Assembly: GCF_020782875.1 (NCBI RefSeq) | Contig: NZ_JAJGBN010000003.1 | Coordinates: 310,001 to 374,000 of the forward strand | Direction: 5' to 3' | DNA from: Allomuricauda sp. M10 | GTDB taxonomy: Bacteria; Bacteroidota; Bacteroidia; Flavobacteriales; Flavobacteriaceae | DNA: 64,000 bases | Shown here: positions 1-8,601 of the stretch, piece after piece | Position numbering within the stretch: the stretch's first letter is position 1 | Layout of the letters: every line of letters starts with the position of its first letter | Program-made: the position numbers and the translations under genes | Notes under the pieces: generated by a model | What the model saw: the letters and a program-made list of their open reading frames with translations, nothing else | Told to the model about the DNA's origin: nothing | The model's database searches: none

Positions 1-1926
1 GATCTATCCAATTTGGTCGATACCTATGCCGAAAGAGGTTATAGGGATGCCAGGGTGCTTTCGGATACTTTCGTTAAAGTGGATGAGCACAACATTGACC
101 TGACCATTAAGGTAGAAGAAGGCGATAAATATTACTTCGGAAATATTGATTTTGTAGGTAACTCTGTGTATACCGATAGGCAATTGAGCCAAATTTTGGG
201 TATCAAAAAAGGGGATACCTATAATGGGGTTTTGTTGAAGGAACGTGTGGCGGACGACTCCAAGCCGGATGCCATCGACCTGACCAACCTTTACCAGAAT
301 AACGGTTACCTGTTCTCCAGCATTAACCCAGTTGAGGTTTCCGCAGTAAACGATACCATCGATTTTGAGATTAGGATCATTGAAGGAAAGGAAACCTTTT
401 TGGACCATGTTACGGTAAAAGGAAACGACAAGACCAATGACCACGTAATTTTCAGGGAATTAAGAACGCGTCCCGGTCAAAAATATAGCAAGGAGAATAT
501 TGTAAGAACCATTAGGGAATTAGGACAGTTGGGCTTTTTTGATGCCGAACAGATCGTACCCAACATTGAAAACCCTAACCCTAATGAAGGAACCGTAGAT
601 ATTGAATACAGTTTGGTAGAATCCGGTTCCAGCCAGATAGAACTACAAGGTGGTTTTGGTGGTGGTGGTTTCATCGGTACCTTGGGACTTTCGTTTAGCA
701 ACTTCTCCCTGAAAAATATTTTCAATGGTGAGGCTTATAAGCCTGTGCCAATGGGTGATGGGCAGACCTTTGCCCTTCGTCTGCAGGCCAGTAGAACTTT
801 TAGGGTCTATAGTTTGAATTTCTCCGAACCATGGTTGGGAGGTAAAAAACCGGTAAGGTTCAATCTCTCCCTTTCTAGGACCCAACAATTCGGTACTGGA
901 TTTACCGAAAGTGGAAGGCTGGATGTGGATAAATCACGTGGATTTGCCATTACAGGGGTCTCTGCAGGGTTGGCAAAAAGGGTACAATGGCCAGATGATT
1001 TTTTTACCATTTCCCATGCGGCAAGTTATCAGTTGTATGATTTCAACAACTATAACAGTGGTCTGTTCAATTTTGGTAATGGTAGTTCCAACTCTTTGAG
1101 CTATACCCTTGGTATTTCAAGGAGCTCACAAGGTCCGAGCAGGATTTTCCCAATGTCAGGTTCCAATTTTGAATTGACGGCAAAATTCACTCCTCCTTAT
1201 TCTTTGTTCAGTTCCAAAGATTACAAGCAGTTAAAGGAGGATATTAATTCAACAACGGAAAGATTGTACGAGCTTCAGAACATTGACAGAAATACCGAAG
1301 AAGATTTGGAGTACATTCAATTGGGCCAAGAGTTGGAGGATATGGAAGAGGAGCGCTTCAAGTTGTTGGAATACTACAAAGTTAAATTTAAAGGGGATTG
1401 GTACACCACTTTGGTGGACAAGTTGGTCTTGCGTACCAATGCCGAGTTCGGTTTCTTAGGGGCCTATAATCATGATATTGGCGATGTGCCTTTCGAACGT
1501 TTTTATGTGGGAGGTGACGGACTTGGAAACTTTACGTTGGATGGTAGGGACGTAGTCCAGTTGCGAGGATATCAAAACCAATCTTTGACACCTTATGTGA
1601 CCAATGCCATTACAGGTAGACTTCAGCAAGACGGGGGAACCATCTATAATAAATTCTCCATGGAGCTTCGGTATCCGCTGACATTAAAGCCCACGGCATC
1701 CATTTATGCCCTGTCATTTTTGGAAGCTGGTAATGCCTTCAACAATTTTAATGAATATAATCCGTTTGAGTTAAAAAGATCTGCCGGAGTGGGGCTACGT
1801 ATTTTTATGCCGGCATTCGGACTCTTGGGAATTGATTTTGGTTATGGTTTCGATAGCGATGCCAGACCAGGATCTACCGGACCAAGTGGATGGCAAACGC
1901 ACTTCATCATCGGGCAGCAGTTTTAA
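1..1926 (+). CDS. bamA: Outer membrane protein assembly factor BamA, 5'-truncated by window edge
   Basis: The reading frame is open from base 1, so about the last 641 residues are present; the signal peptide and first POTRA domains lie outside the window. POTRA-type segments fill roughly residues 1-205. A glycine-rich stretch (GGFGGGGF) then marks entry into the Omp85 beta-barrel, which ends in a terminal Phe, as usual for an outer-membrane beta-signal. BamA folds and inserts beta-barrel proteins into the outer membrane. A charged, probably coiled-coil insertion (bases about 1215-1380) interrupts the barrel; I recall similar insertions in flavobacterial BamA. Two OmpH/Skp periplasmic chaperone genes follow on the same strand, the usual BamA neighbourhood. 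The family call is secure. Confidence 0.96.
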   Translation, partial: DLSNLVDTYAERGYRDARVLSDTFVKVDEHNIDLTIKVEEGDKYYFGNIDFVGNSVYTDRQLSQILGIKKGDTYNGVLLKERVADDSKPDAIDLTNLYQNNGYLFSSINPVEVSAVNDTIDFEIRIIEGKETFLDHVTVKGNDKTNDHVIFRELRTRPGQKYSKENIVRTIRELGQLGFFDAEQIVPNIENPNPNEGTVDIEYSLVESGSSQIELQGGFGGGGFIGTLGLSFSNFSLKNIFNGEAYKPVPMGDGQTFALRLQASRTFRVYSLNFSEPWLGGKKPVRFNLSLSRTQQFGTGFTESGRLDVDKSRGFAITGVSAGLAKRVQWPDDFFTISHAASYQLYDFNNYNSGLFNFGNGSSNSLSYTLGISRSSQGPSRIFPMSGSNFELTAKFTPPYSLFSSKDYKQLKEDINSTTERLYELQNIDRNTEEDLEYIQLGQELEDMEEERFKLLEYYKVKFKGDWYTTLVDKLVLRTNAEFGFLGAYNHDIGDVPFERFYVGGDGLGNFTLDGRDVVQLRGYQNQSLTPYVTNAITGRLQQDGGTIYNKFSMELRYPLTLKPTASIYALSFLEAGNAFNNFNEYNPFELKRSAGVGLRIFMPAFGLLGIDFGYGFDSDARPGSTGPSGWQTHFIIGQQF

Positions 1927-2024
1927 TCAAAGGAAAATAGTGTCTTGATCATTTATAAATGATTCATTTTAAATAAATGATTTATTTTGGCACGATATTT
2001 TCTATGTAAAATGCGGAATCAAAG

Positions 2025-2864
2025 ATGAATACGAAAGTTCTTTTGTCATTAGTGGTTTTGATGTCGTCCCTTTATGGGTTTTCCCAAACTTCAAGAGGGG
2101 TGCGCATAGGATATGTGGACATGGAATATATCCTGGAAAATGTGGAGGAGTACAGGGACGCAACGGAACAACTGAACATAAAGGCCCTAAAGTGGAAACA
2201 GGAGATAGAGCTCAAGCAAAGTTCCATCGATCAAATGAAAAAAGATCTGATGGCCGAAAAAGTGCTCTTGACGGATGAACTCATCGCCGAACGCGAAGAG
2301 GAAATCCAGATTTTGGAAAAGGAAATGTTGGATTACCAACAGGACCGATTCGGGCCACAAGGGGATTTGGTATTGCAGAAACAGCTTTTGGTACAACCGA
2401 TCCAAGACCAAGTTTTCAACGAGGTACAAAAAATCGGGGCCAATAAAAGATACGATTTTATTTTTGATAAATCGGCAGATGTTGTAATGTTGTACTCCGA
2501 AAAACGGCACGATATCAGTGACTTGGTTTTAAGGGAAATAGCACGGACCAGAAAGGTAAGTGCCTCCAATAAAAAACAAGACCAGAAAAACCGTTTGGAG
2601 CAGTTCAAGGCCGATGAGGAAGAAGCTGATGAGGAGATAAGCGAAGCGCTCTTGGACAGACAGGCCCGAACCGATTCCATTCAGCAGGCCAACGCCAAAG
2701 CGGCAGAGGACAAAAGGACGGAGCAGTTGAAACTGAGGGAGGAACGTAAAAAGGCCTACGAAGCCAGAAGACAAAAATTATTGGAAGAACGCGAGGCAAA
2801 ACGCCAAGCCAAAATAGAGGACCGGAACAAACCGGAACAGGAAAAGGATTCAGTACAGAACTAA
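2025..2864 (+). CDS. OmpH/Skp family periplasmic chaperone, long form
   Basis: This 279-residue protein has a Sec signal peptide (MNTKVLLSLVVLMSSLYGFSQ region, cleavage near residue 21). An OmpH/Skp core follows, starting with the typical 'IGYVDMEYIL' strand, then long helices and the 'YDFIFDKSADVVML' segment. Skp holds unfolded outer-membrane proteins during transit to BamA. Skp is usually near 160-170 residues; here a C-terminal tail of about 90 residues, very rich in Lys, Glu, Arg and Gln, is probably a long single helix. It sits 98 bp after bamA and 48 bp before a second skp-like gene. Confidence 0.93.
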   Translation: MNTKVLLSLVVLMSSLYGFSQTSRGVRIGYVDMEYILENVEEYRDATEQLNIKALKWKQEIELKQSSIDQMKKDLMAEKVLLTDELIAEREEEIQILEKEMLDYQQDRFGPQGDLVLQKQLLVQPIQDQVFNEVQKIGANKRYDFIFDKSADVVMLYSEKRHDISDLVLREIARTRKVSASNKKQDQKNRLEQFKADEEEADEEISEALLDRQARTDSIQQANAKAAEDKRTEQLKLREERKKAYEARRQKLLEEREAKRQAKIEDRNKPEQEKDSVQN

Positions 2865-2898
2865 ATATTGAAACACTAAATTTAAAAATCGAAATAAG

Positions 2899-2906
2899 TA
2901 ACTTTG
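2899..2906 (+). promoter_or_regulatory. Candidate -7 promoter element TAACTTTG before second ompH gene
   Basis: TAACTTTG matches the Bacteroidota -7 consensus TAnnTTTG exactly and ends only 6 bases before the ATG at 2913. The nearest TTG upstream (2868-2870) is 28 bases away, longer than the usual 17-23, so the -33 element is unclear. If used, the transcript would be leaderless or nearly so. This is inference from position only. Confidence 0.4.
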
Positions 2907-2912
2907 AGAATC

Positions 2913-3422
2913 ATGAAAAATGTTAAAAGGATTGCGGTAGCCCTTATATTGTTTGTGGCGGCTACGGGTTTTGTAAATGCACAGAGTAAGATTGCCCATA
3001 TCAACGTACAGCAACTGTTGACTGAAATGCCAGAGATGAAAGCTGCACAGGCCGAATTGAAAAAATTGCAGGAAACCTATACAGCCGATATTCAAGGTTC
3101 TATGACAGAACTTCAGAACAAATACAACCAATACTCCAACGAGGCCACTTCCAAAACAGAGGAAGAGAACCAAAAAAGGGCCCAGGAGCTTCAAGGTTTT
3201 GAAAAAAATATAGACGACGCCAGAAATGCTGCCATGCAAGCCATGCAACAAAAGCAACAAGAATTGTTCGCTCCTATTTCTGACAAGGCCAAAGCCGCCA
3301 TTGAAAAAGTAGCTGCTGCCCAAGGTTTTGAATATGTAATCGATGCTAGCCCAGGTTTGAGCTTGATCGTAGCCAAAGGAAAAGACCTTTTGCCCGCTGT
3401 TAAGAAGGAATTGGGATTCTAA
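2913..3422 (+). CDS. OmpH/Skp family periplasmic chaperone, short form
   Basis: This 169-residue protein has a signal peptide (MKNVKRIAVALILFVAATGFVNA) and a standard Skp body: 'KIAHINVQQLL' N-terminal strand, Gln/Glu/Lys-rich helices, then the 'FEYVIDASPGLSLIVAKG' closing strands. Its length equals classical Skp. A TTG three codons upstream is also in frame, but the ATG at 2913 gives a clean signal peptide and is preferred. The paralogue directly upstream suggests a duplicated chaperone pair serving BamA. A terminator follows at 3447. Confidence 0.95.
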   Translation: MKNVKRIAVALILFVAATGFVNAQSKIAHINVQQLLTEMPEMKAAQAELKKLQETYTADIQGSMTELQNKYNQYSNEATSKTEEENQKRAQELQGFEKNIDDARNAAMQAMQQKQQELFAPISDKAKAAIEKVAAAQGFEYVIDASPGLSLIVAKGKDLLPAVKKELGF

Positions 3423-3446
3423 GAACTTCCCATTTACAAAATAATG

Positions 3447-3478
3447 AACCGCTCTTCTTAGGATGAAGCGGTTTTTTT
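3447..3478 (+). terminator. Rho-independent terminator after the bamA-ompH cluster
   Basis: AACCGCT (3447-3453) pairs with AGCGGTT (3467-3473) and a run of seven T follows. It ends the bamA-ompH-ompH unit before murI. Confidence 0.88.
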
Positions 3479-3511
3479 GTGCCATAAAATTTTTTGTAGC
3501 TATTTTTAAGT

Positions 3512-4291
3512 ATGCAAGCACCCATTGGTATTTTTGATTCAGGAGTAGGGGGAACCTCCATTTGGAAAGAAGTGGTGAAAATGCTTCCCCATGAAAGCAC
3601 CCTATACCTGGCCGATAGTGCCAATGCCCCTTATGGTGAAAAGTCCAAGGAAGAGATCCTCAATCTCAGCATCAAGAATACAGAATTTCTTTTGGAAAAA
3701 GGATCCAAGATCATTGTAGTGGCCTGTAATACGGCAACCACAAATGCCATTGATTACCTCCGGAAAAATTATCCCGTACCGTTTATTGGGATAGAACCTG
3801 CCATTAAGCCTGCTGCACTTCAAACCAAAACCAAAAAAGTAGGCGTTCTGGCTACAAAAGGAACGCTTTCCAGCAGTTTGTTCCATAATACTTCCAAACT
3901 CTTCGCCGAAGGGATTACCGTGTTGGAACAGGAAGGAAAAGGGCTGGTGGAATTGATCGAGGCCAATAAAGTGTATTCCGTCGAAATGAGGGAGCTATTG
4001 ACCACCTTTTTAAATCCCATGTTGGACCAACAAATCGATTGCCTGGTGTTGGGATGTACCCATTACCCATACTTGATTCCGGTATTGAAGGAAATGCTTC
4101 CAGAAAACATCACCATTATCGATTCTGGGGAAGCGGTGGCCCGACAGACCAAGACCATCTTGGAACAAAATGGATTATTGGCACCGGAAACCTACCGCCC
4201 AAAACATACGTTGTACACAAACAAGGATGTAGATATCCTGAAAAGTTTTGTTGATGTTCCTGACTGCGAGGTTTCATACCTCGATTTTTGA
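3512..4291 (+). CDS. murI: Glutamate racemase
   Basis: MurI interconverts L- and D-glutamate in the cytoplasm and supplies D-Glu for peptidoglycan. The 259-residue protein begins with 'IGIFDSGVGG' and contains both catalytic-cysteine motifs of the family: 'VACNTATT' and 'LGCTHYPYL'. Length is normal. It starts with ATG 34 bases after the preceding terminator, so it should have its own promoter; TTTTTTG and TATTTTTA upstream resemble -33 and -7 boxes. It converges with folA, with a gap of only 3 bases. Confidence 0.97.
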   Translation: MQAPIGIFDSGVGGTSIWKEVVKMLPHESTLYLADSANAPYGEKSKEEILNLSIKNTEFLLEKGSKIIVVACNTATTNAIDYLRKNYPVPFIGIEPAIKPAALQTKTKKVGVLATKGTLSSSLFHNTSKLFAEGITVLEQEGKGLVELIEANKVYSVEMRELLTTFLNPMLDQQIDCLVLGCTHYPYLIPVLKEMLPENITIIDSGEAVARQTKTILEQNGLLAPETYRPKHTLYTNKDVDILKSFVDVPDCEVSYLDF

Positions 4292-4294
4292 ACC

Positions 4295-4786
4295 CTATTT
4301 GCGTTTATAGGTCAGGTAGGTAAAACTATATTCGTGACGATCATCCTTCGGATGAAATTCTTCATTTACCAGTTCCCAAGCTTCTTCATCAATTTCAGGG
4401 AAAAAAGTATCGGCTTCAAAAGTGGCATGAACACGGGTAAGTTCAATGTCGGTGGCCCTATCCATGGATTGCCTGTAAATTTCTCCCCCGCCAATGATAA
4501 AAGCAGTTTCCCCATCCTGAACCAAATCAATCGCTTCGGCAAGGGAATGCACAAGGGTACACGGAAATTTAGGTTGATAATCTTTTTCTCGGGTTATGGC
4601 GATATGTTCCCGGTTAGGAAGGGGTTTTGGAAAGCTTTCGAGCGTTTTTCGACCCATGATGATCTTATGCCCTGTAGTGATCGTTTTGAATCGTTTAAAA
4701 TCGTCCGGAAGATGCCACACGAGATCATTGTCCTTGCCCAGGGCATTGTTCTCCGCTGCTGCGGCGATAATGATCAATCGCGTCAT
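4295..4786 (-). CDS. folA: Dihydrofolate reductase
   Basis: FolA reduces dihydrofolate to tetrahydrofolate with NADPH, the partner reaction to thymidylate synthase (thyA at about 11 kb). The 163-residue protein shows 'IIAAAAENNALGKDNDLVWHLPDDFKRFK', the 'GRKTLESF' NADPH-binding motif, and 'FIIGGGEIY' near residue 95. The start codon overlaps the stop of the upstream 2TM-domain gene by 4 bases (ATGA), implying translational coupling. Confidence 0.97.
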   Translation of the reverse strand: MTRLIIIAAAAENNALGKDNDLVWHLPDDFKRFKTITTGHKIIMGRKTLESFPKPLPNREHIAITREKDYQPKFPCTLVHSLAEAIDLVQDGETAFIIGGGEIYRQSMDRATDIELTRVHATFEADTFFPEIDEEAWELVNEEFHPKDDRHEYSFTYLTYKRK

Positions 4787-5175
4787 TGATCTTTTTTTTT
4801 ATTGATGTTGGAAAGCGGGAATTCGGTCTCAATTTCTTTTTGGATTTCGGCAATCCGTTTCTTCTGCAAGGCCACCAATTTTTCGCGTTGGCGGCGTTCC
4901 CAATCCTGTCCCATGAACTTTTGGGTTACAAAAACATTAAAGGCATGGATCGCGAACAAAAAGGCCCAAAAAGTAATGGCCCAAACAAACCAATTGTACG
5001 ATTCGCCATATTTTAGGATTTTGTTGATCAGGATCAAAAAAATACTTCCGATCAAAAAAACCACAAAGTGGGAGTACAGCCTTTTCTTTTGTTTGATGCG
5101 TTTTTGGGCATTCTCCAAAAGTTCGTGCTGCTCAAGGTCCAATTCAGGTGCTTTCTTTTTACCAAATGACAACAT
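4783..5175 (-). CDS. 2TM domain-containing membrane protein
   Basis: This is a protein of about 130 residues. A charged N-terminal region is followed by two hydrophobic helices ('SHFVVFLIGSIFLILINKIL' and 'WFVWAITFWAFLFAIHAFNVF'), then a basic segment with 'FMGQDWERRQREKLV' and a Lys/Glu-rich tail. This matches the 2TM family (PF13239 type), common in Bacteroidota and sometimes linked to histidine kinases; its function is unknown. I chose the ATG at 5175 (MLSFGKKKAPEL) over an upstream in-frame codon because it begins at the charged segment. It overlaps folA by 4 bases. Confidence 0.85.
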   Translation of the reverse strand: MLSFGKKKAPELDLEQHELLENAQKRIKQKKRLYSHFVVFLIGSIFLILINKILKYGESYNWFVWAITFWAFLFAIHAFNVFVTQKFMGQDWERRQREKLVALQKKRIAEIQKEIETEFPLSNINKKKDQ

Positions 5176-5229
5176 GGAATGGCTATCTTTAACAACAAAT
5201 ATAATTGAATTGTATCCAAATACCCGGTA

Positions 5230-6321
5230 ATGCAAAAACTCAGAAAAAAATTCCCAGTTTTAAATCAATGTATCTATGCGAACACGGCCTCGGCCGGACT
5301 TTTAAGTGAAGATTTGATGGAATGGCGGCAAGGCCATGACCTCGATTATCTGATCGGTGGAAGCGAGATGAAGAACAAGGGATTTGCACACATGCCGGAA
5401 ATCAAAAAAACGGTTGGGAACTTTTTTCACTGCAAGCCCGAGAATGTTTCTTTGGTGCCCAATTTTAGTTTGGGGTTCAATCTGTTGTTGGAAGGTCTTT
5501 CCAAGGACAAAACCGTATTGTTGCTGAACAACGATTACCCTTCGTTGAACTGGCCCTTCGAAACCCGAAATTTTAAGCGGGATTATGTGGATATTGATGA
5601 GCACATGGAAGAACAGATCCATGAAAAACTGGAAACAGGGAAATTTGATATCCTCGCCTTGAGTTTGGTGCAATGGGTGAACGGGGTGAAAGTGGATCTC
5701 GACTTTTTAAAACAGGTAAAAAAGGATTTCCCGAATGTCATGATCATTGCCGATGGAACCCAGTTTTGTGGAATGGAACCTTTCAACTTTGAAGAATCTG
5801 GTATCGATATTTTAGGAGCCAGTGCCTATAAATGGCTGTTGGCAGGTTACGGGAATGGTTTTTTTCTGGTAAAGGATGAGATCAAAGACCAATTTGAATT
5901 AAAGGGAATTGGCAACGGATCTGTGAACAATGATGCCTCCAAAAGGAACAGTATTCCCTTTAGTAAGTTTTTGGAGCCAGGGCATTTGGATTCCTTTAAT
6001 TTTGGAAGTTTGGAGTTTGCCCTTAAATTTTTGGACGATATCGGGCAGGAAAATATTCAGGCCCAACTCGATAAATTGTCCAAAAAAGCCATGTCCGCAT
6101 TCTCGGAACTGGGACTGCTTCAACCCTTTGTAGGCCAAAGAAAACAACACAGTACCATCTTTAGTATCAAGGGAGATGAGAAGCTTTTCAATAAACTTTG
6201 GGAAAAAAATATAGTGGCTTCCTTGCGTGGCGGGGGAGTACGATTGAGCTTCCATTTTTACAATACGGAGGAAGAAGTAGATGTTATTGCTACACTTCTA
6301 AAACGTTGGATGTCAAAATAA
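5230..6321 (+). CDS. PLP-dependent aminotransferase class V-like enzyme
   Basis: This 363-residue cytoplasmic enzyme is of the class V (NifS/kynureninase-like) fold type I group. Visible features are 'NTASAGLLSEDL' near the start, the Asp segment 'IIADGTQFCGMEPF' for the cofactor ring nitrogen, and 'GASAYKWLLAGYGNGF', whose Lys should bind PLP. The substrate cannot be told from sequence. It is divergent from the folA/2TM pair with 54 bases between starts, so a shared promoter region is likely. Confidence 0.88.
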   Translation: MQKLRKKFPVLNQCIYANTASAGLLSEDLMEWRQGHDLDYLIGGSEMKNKGFAHMPEIKKTVGNFFHCKPENVSLVPNFSLGFNLLLEGLSKDKTVLLLNNDYPSLNWPFETRNFKRDYVDIDEHMEEQIHEKLETGKFDILALSLVQWVNGVKVDLDFLKQVKKDFPNVMIIADGTQFCGMEPFNFEESGIDILGASAYKWLLAGYGNGFFLVKDEIKDQFELKGIGNGSVNNDASKRNSIPFSKFLEPGHLDSFNFGSLEFALKFLDDIGQENIQAQLDKLSKKAMSAFSELGLLQPFVGQRKQHSTIFSIKGDEKLFNKLWEKNIVASLRGGGVRLSFHFYNTEEEVDVIATLLKRWMSK

Positions 6322-6465
6322 TAATTGGTAAAATTCCCTAAGCTAATTTGACAAAAGTAACCCTATTGTTAGGCGCATTTTATCAATTTGATAAATCGAC
6401 GGTAACTAATTGTAAATAAGCAGTTTTATGTATTGCTTTGTGCTGGAATTAAAATTTTTGGTACC

Positions 6466-6762
6466 ATGGCAATTAAGAAACAATACCTAAAAAGCAAGCC
6501 TGTTTGCAAAGTCACTTTCAGTGTTCCTGCAGATGAGGCGGAGACCGTTGCGGTAGTCGGCGATTTCAATAAATGGAACCCCAAGGGCAGCGGATTGAAA
6601 AAATTGAAGGATGGAACCTTCAAAGGAACTTTTGAACTTCCTGTTGAGAACTCTTACGAGTTCAGATATTTGATCGATGGCAATTATTCCAACGATGCAG
6701 AAGCTGATCGTTTCCAGTGGAACGAGTATGCAGGCACAGAAAATGCCGTGTTGGAAGTATAA
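6466..6762 (+). CDS. Isoamylase early-set (CBM48/AMPK-GBD-like) single-domain protein
   Basis: This 98-residue protein consists almost entirely of an early-set beta-sandwich: 'VTFSVPADEAETVAVVGDFNKWNP', then 'GTFKGTFELPVENSYEFRYLIDG'. These are hallmarks of glycogen-binding early-set domains in isoamylases and AMPK beta. No catalytic domain is present, so a glycogen/alpha-glucan binding or scaffold role is inferred. The ATG at 6466 is preferred over an upstream TTG because it starts right before the domain. A terminator follows. Confidence 0.85.
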   Translation: MAIKKQYLKSKPVCKVTFSVPADEAETVAVVGDFNKWNPKGSGLKKLKDGTFKGTFELPVENSYEFRYLIDGNYSNDAEADRFQWNEYAGTENAVLEV

Positions 6763-6789
6763 CAGTTACAGAACGTGTAATTTTAATGT

Positions 6790-6826
6790 ACCGTCATCAG
6801 TTTCCCCAAGCTGATGGCGGTTTTTT
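6790..6826 (+). terminator. Rho-independent terminator after the early-set gene
   Basis: ACCGTCATCAG (6790-6800) pairs with CTGATGGCGGT (6811-6821) with one wobble, followed by TTTTTT. Confidence 0.9.
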
Positions 6827-6837
6827 ATTGAACGTCA

Positions 6838-6982
6838 CCCTGAACTTGATTCAGGGTCTCAACCCTTATTTTTTTGTATGGGATGCTGAAACTAGTTCAG
6901 CATGACTAACTAACCCTTGTTTTGCCAGTATTCTTTTTTATGGATCCTTTGACGGAGTCGTCACCCTGAACTTGATTCAGGG
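6838..6982. repeat. Dispersed palindromic repeats (CCCTGAACTTGATTCAGGG and partner)
   Basis: Two identical palindromic copies of CCCTGAACTTGATTCAGGG (6838-6856 and 6964-6982) flank a second palindrome, ATGCTGAAACTAGTTCAGCAT (6883-6903). A diverged version of the same pair lies between etfB and etfA (15156-15214). This is a REP-like dispersed family filling most of the 260-base gap between convergent genes. No coding potential was seen. Confidence 0.85.
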
Positions 6983-7022
6983 TCTCACCACCTTCACATT
7001 TTACCCTTCAAAAAAACGTTTT

Positions 7023-7856
7023 TTACTCATGGGTCTCGTTAAGGTACTTTAGGCCTTCATAAAGTGCCGGTAGTGGCACCGACCGATGGTCTTCTTCTTC
7101 AAAATAGTCGTGTTGTACTTGAAGTTTTTCTTGCCAGCGTTCCTCCATCATGGCCACAAATTGGTCGTGTCGTTTTTTATTGCGCTCATAATTGGCTTCT
7201 CCTTGGTTGGCGGTGGCCCAGTATAATTTTTTGTCGATGGAGGTCCGGGTCATTGAGGCCATTTTACTTTCCATGATGGTATCGTCCCACCAAATACTGG
7301 GGTCAATGGCCAAATACGCATCAAATAGACTGTTCGGGTCCAGATAGGCGTTTACGGTCAACAAACCTCCAAGGGAATGCCCTATCAAGGTGCGGTGTGG
7401 GGCTGCACGATAATGGTTGTCCACATAAGGAATCAATTCCTTTTCAATAAAATCCAGGAATTTTTTGCCCCCGCCCATGGTGTTGGCACGCTTGGTCTGC
7501 AACTTGGTAATAGTGAAATCCCGTTCGCGATCCACATTTTCTATGGCCATCACAATGGTTTCCGGCATCAGGTAGTTTCGGTTGGTACGGGAACCCAAAA
7601 AATGGACAATGGCCGATGTGGTGTTAAAATGGACATACCCGTCCAATAAAATAATAATAGGATACAGCTGGTCCGTTTTCGATGGGTCGTTGTAGGAATC
7701 GGGAAGACTCACCAAAATAGACCTTTCCTCATTTAGAATAGTGGAGGGTATGGAAATGGAATGCCCCAGTTCTATGGTATTCCTGTCTTGACCCACAACC
7801 ATTTGTCTGCTAAAAAGGAGAAGGAAAAAAAGTGGGATAAGGAATTGTTTCTTCAA
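7023..7856 (-). CDS. Secreted esterase-D/enterochelin-esterase-like alpha/beta hydrolase
   Basis: This 277-residue protein has an N-terminal signal peptide (hydrophobic to about residue 22) and a putative-esterase fold (PF00756 type). Visible motifs are 'YPIIILLDGYVHF' and the nucleophile elbow 'LIGHSLGGLL', followed by 'AIDPSIWWDD'; the catalytic His is probably in 'EEDHRSVPLPALYEGL'. Relatives hydrolyse ferric siderophores or feruloyl esters; the substrate here is unknown. The start must be a TTG at 7854-7856, because the next in-frame ATG would remove the signal peptide. Transcription is leftward, away from the DUF2007 gene only 13 bases upstream. Confidence 0.85.
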   Translation of the reverse strand: MKKQFLIPLFFLLLFSRQMVVGQDRNTIELGHSISIPSTILNEERSILVSLPDSYNDPSKTDQLYPIIILLDGYVHFNTTSAIVHFLGSRTNRNYLMPETIVMAIENVDRERDFTITKLQTKRANTMGGGKKFLDFIEKELIPYVDNHYRAAPHRTLIGHSLGGLLTVNAYLDPNSLFDAYLAIDPSIWWDDTIMESKMASMTRTSIDKKLYWATANQGEANYERNKKRHDQFVAMMEERWQEKLQVQHDYFEEEDHRSVPLPALYEGLKYLNETHE

Positions 7857-7869
7857 GAGAACTCTTGGT

Positions 7870-8085
7870 TTAAGGAGTATGTTCTATTTCCGTCATAATT
7901 TCCCTCACTTTCTCCATATCCTCTTCGGCAACTTGAAGTTCCGTAACAAAGGTGACCATGTGACTCATGACCTGTGAGGTGTGTTCGTTGCGTAAAAAGC
8001 ATTGGATGCCTTCTGCTTCCAACCTGCTTTTCAGGGGGAGTAAATCGGTTTCATAGTGCGAACTTTTGATAGTAACCCAACCCAT
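7870..8085 (-). CDS. DUF2007 putative signal-transducing protein
   Basis: This small 71-residue protein begins 'MGWVTIKSSHYETDLLPLKSRLEAEGIQCFLRNE', the typical start of DUF2007 (a GlnB-like ferredoxin-fold domain), and ends in 'LQVAEEDMEKVREIM'. The family has no established reaction. It lies 13 bases before the esterase on the same strand, so the two may be co-transcribed. Confidence 0.82.
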   Translation of the reverse strand: MGWVTIKSSHYETDLLPLKSRLEAEGIQCFLRNEHTSQVMSHMVTFVTELQVAEEDMEKVREIMTEIEHTP

Positions 8086-8215
8086 AATGTTTCATTTTAA
8101 GGCTTCCTAGGCCCAAATTCTCATGTATTAAAGATAGTTGATATAAAGACGTGGTACAAGGATTTACTTGCAACAGGTTTTAAGGCCCTTGGCCTTGGAT
8201 AGGCAAAACGGAACG

Positions 8216-8566
8216 CTACTTCCTTAAAATTTTCTCCATGGCCTTCCCTTTGGCCAGTTCGTCCACGAGTTTGTCCAAATACCGGATTTTTTTCATGAGT
8301 CCGTCTTCCATCTCTTCTACCCGATACCCACAGATCACCCCTGTTATTTTGGAAACATTGGGGTTTAATTGGGGAGCTTCCCCAAAGAAGGTTTCAAAAT
8401 CCGTTCGGTTGTCGATGATGTGTTGCAAGGCCTTTTGGTCATAACCGGTCAACCATTGGATGATGGTATCCACGTCTTCTTTGGTACGGCCTTTTTTCTC
8501 CGCTTTGGTGATATAATGTGGATATACGCTGGCAACTGAGGTGGTGAAGATTCTGTGTTTGTCCAT
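8216..8566 (-). CDS. DUF2200 domain-containing protein
   Basis: This 116-residue protein starts '[32 protein letters not shown]', the diagnostic opening of DUF2200, followed by '[14 protein letters not shown]' and '[15 protein letters not shown]'. Function is unknown; a DUF1801/YdhG-like fold is often suggested. The ATG at 8566 is chosen because family members start there; an upstream TTG is in frame. It lies 35 bases downstream of the DinB gene and on the same strand. Confidence 0.85.
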   Translation of the reverse strand: MDKHRIFTTSVASVYPHYITKAEKKGRTKEDVDTIIQWLTGYDQKALQHIIDNRTDFETFFGEAPQLNPNVSKITGVICGYRVEEMEDGLMKKIRYLDKLVDELAKGKAMEKILRK

Positions 8567-8601
8567 GGTGGCTTGTTTAGTATTAATTGACAACTAGCAA
8601 T

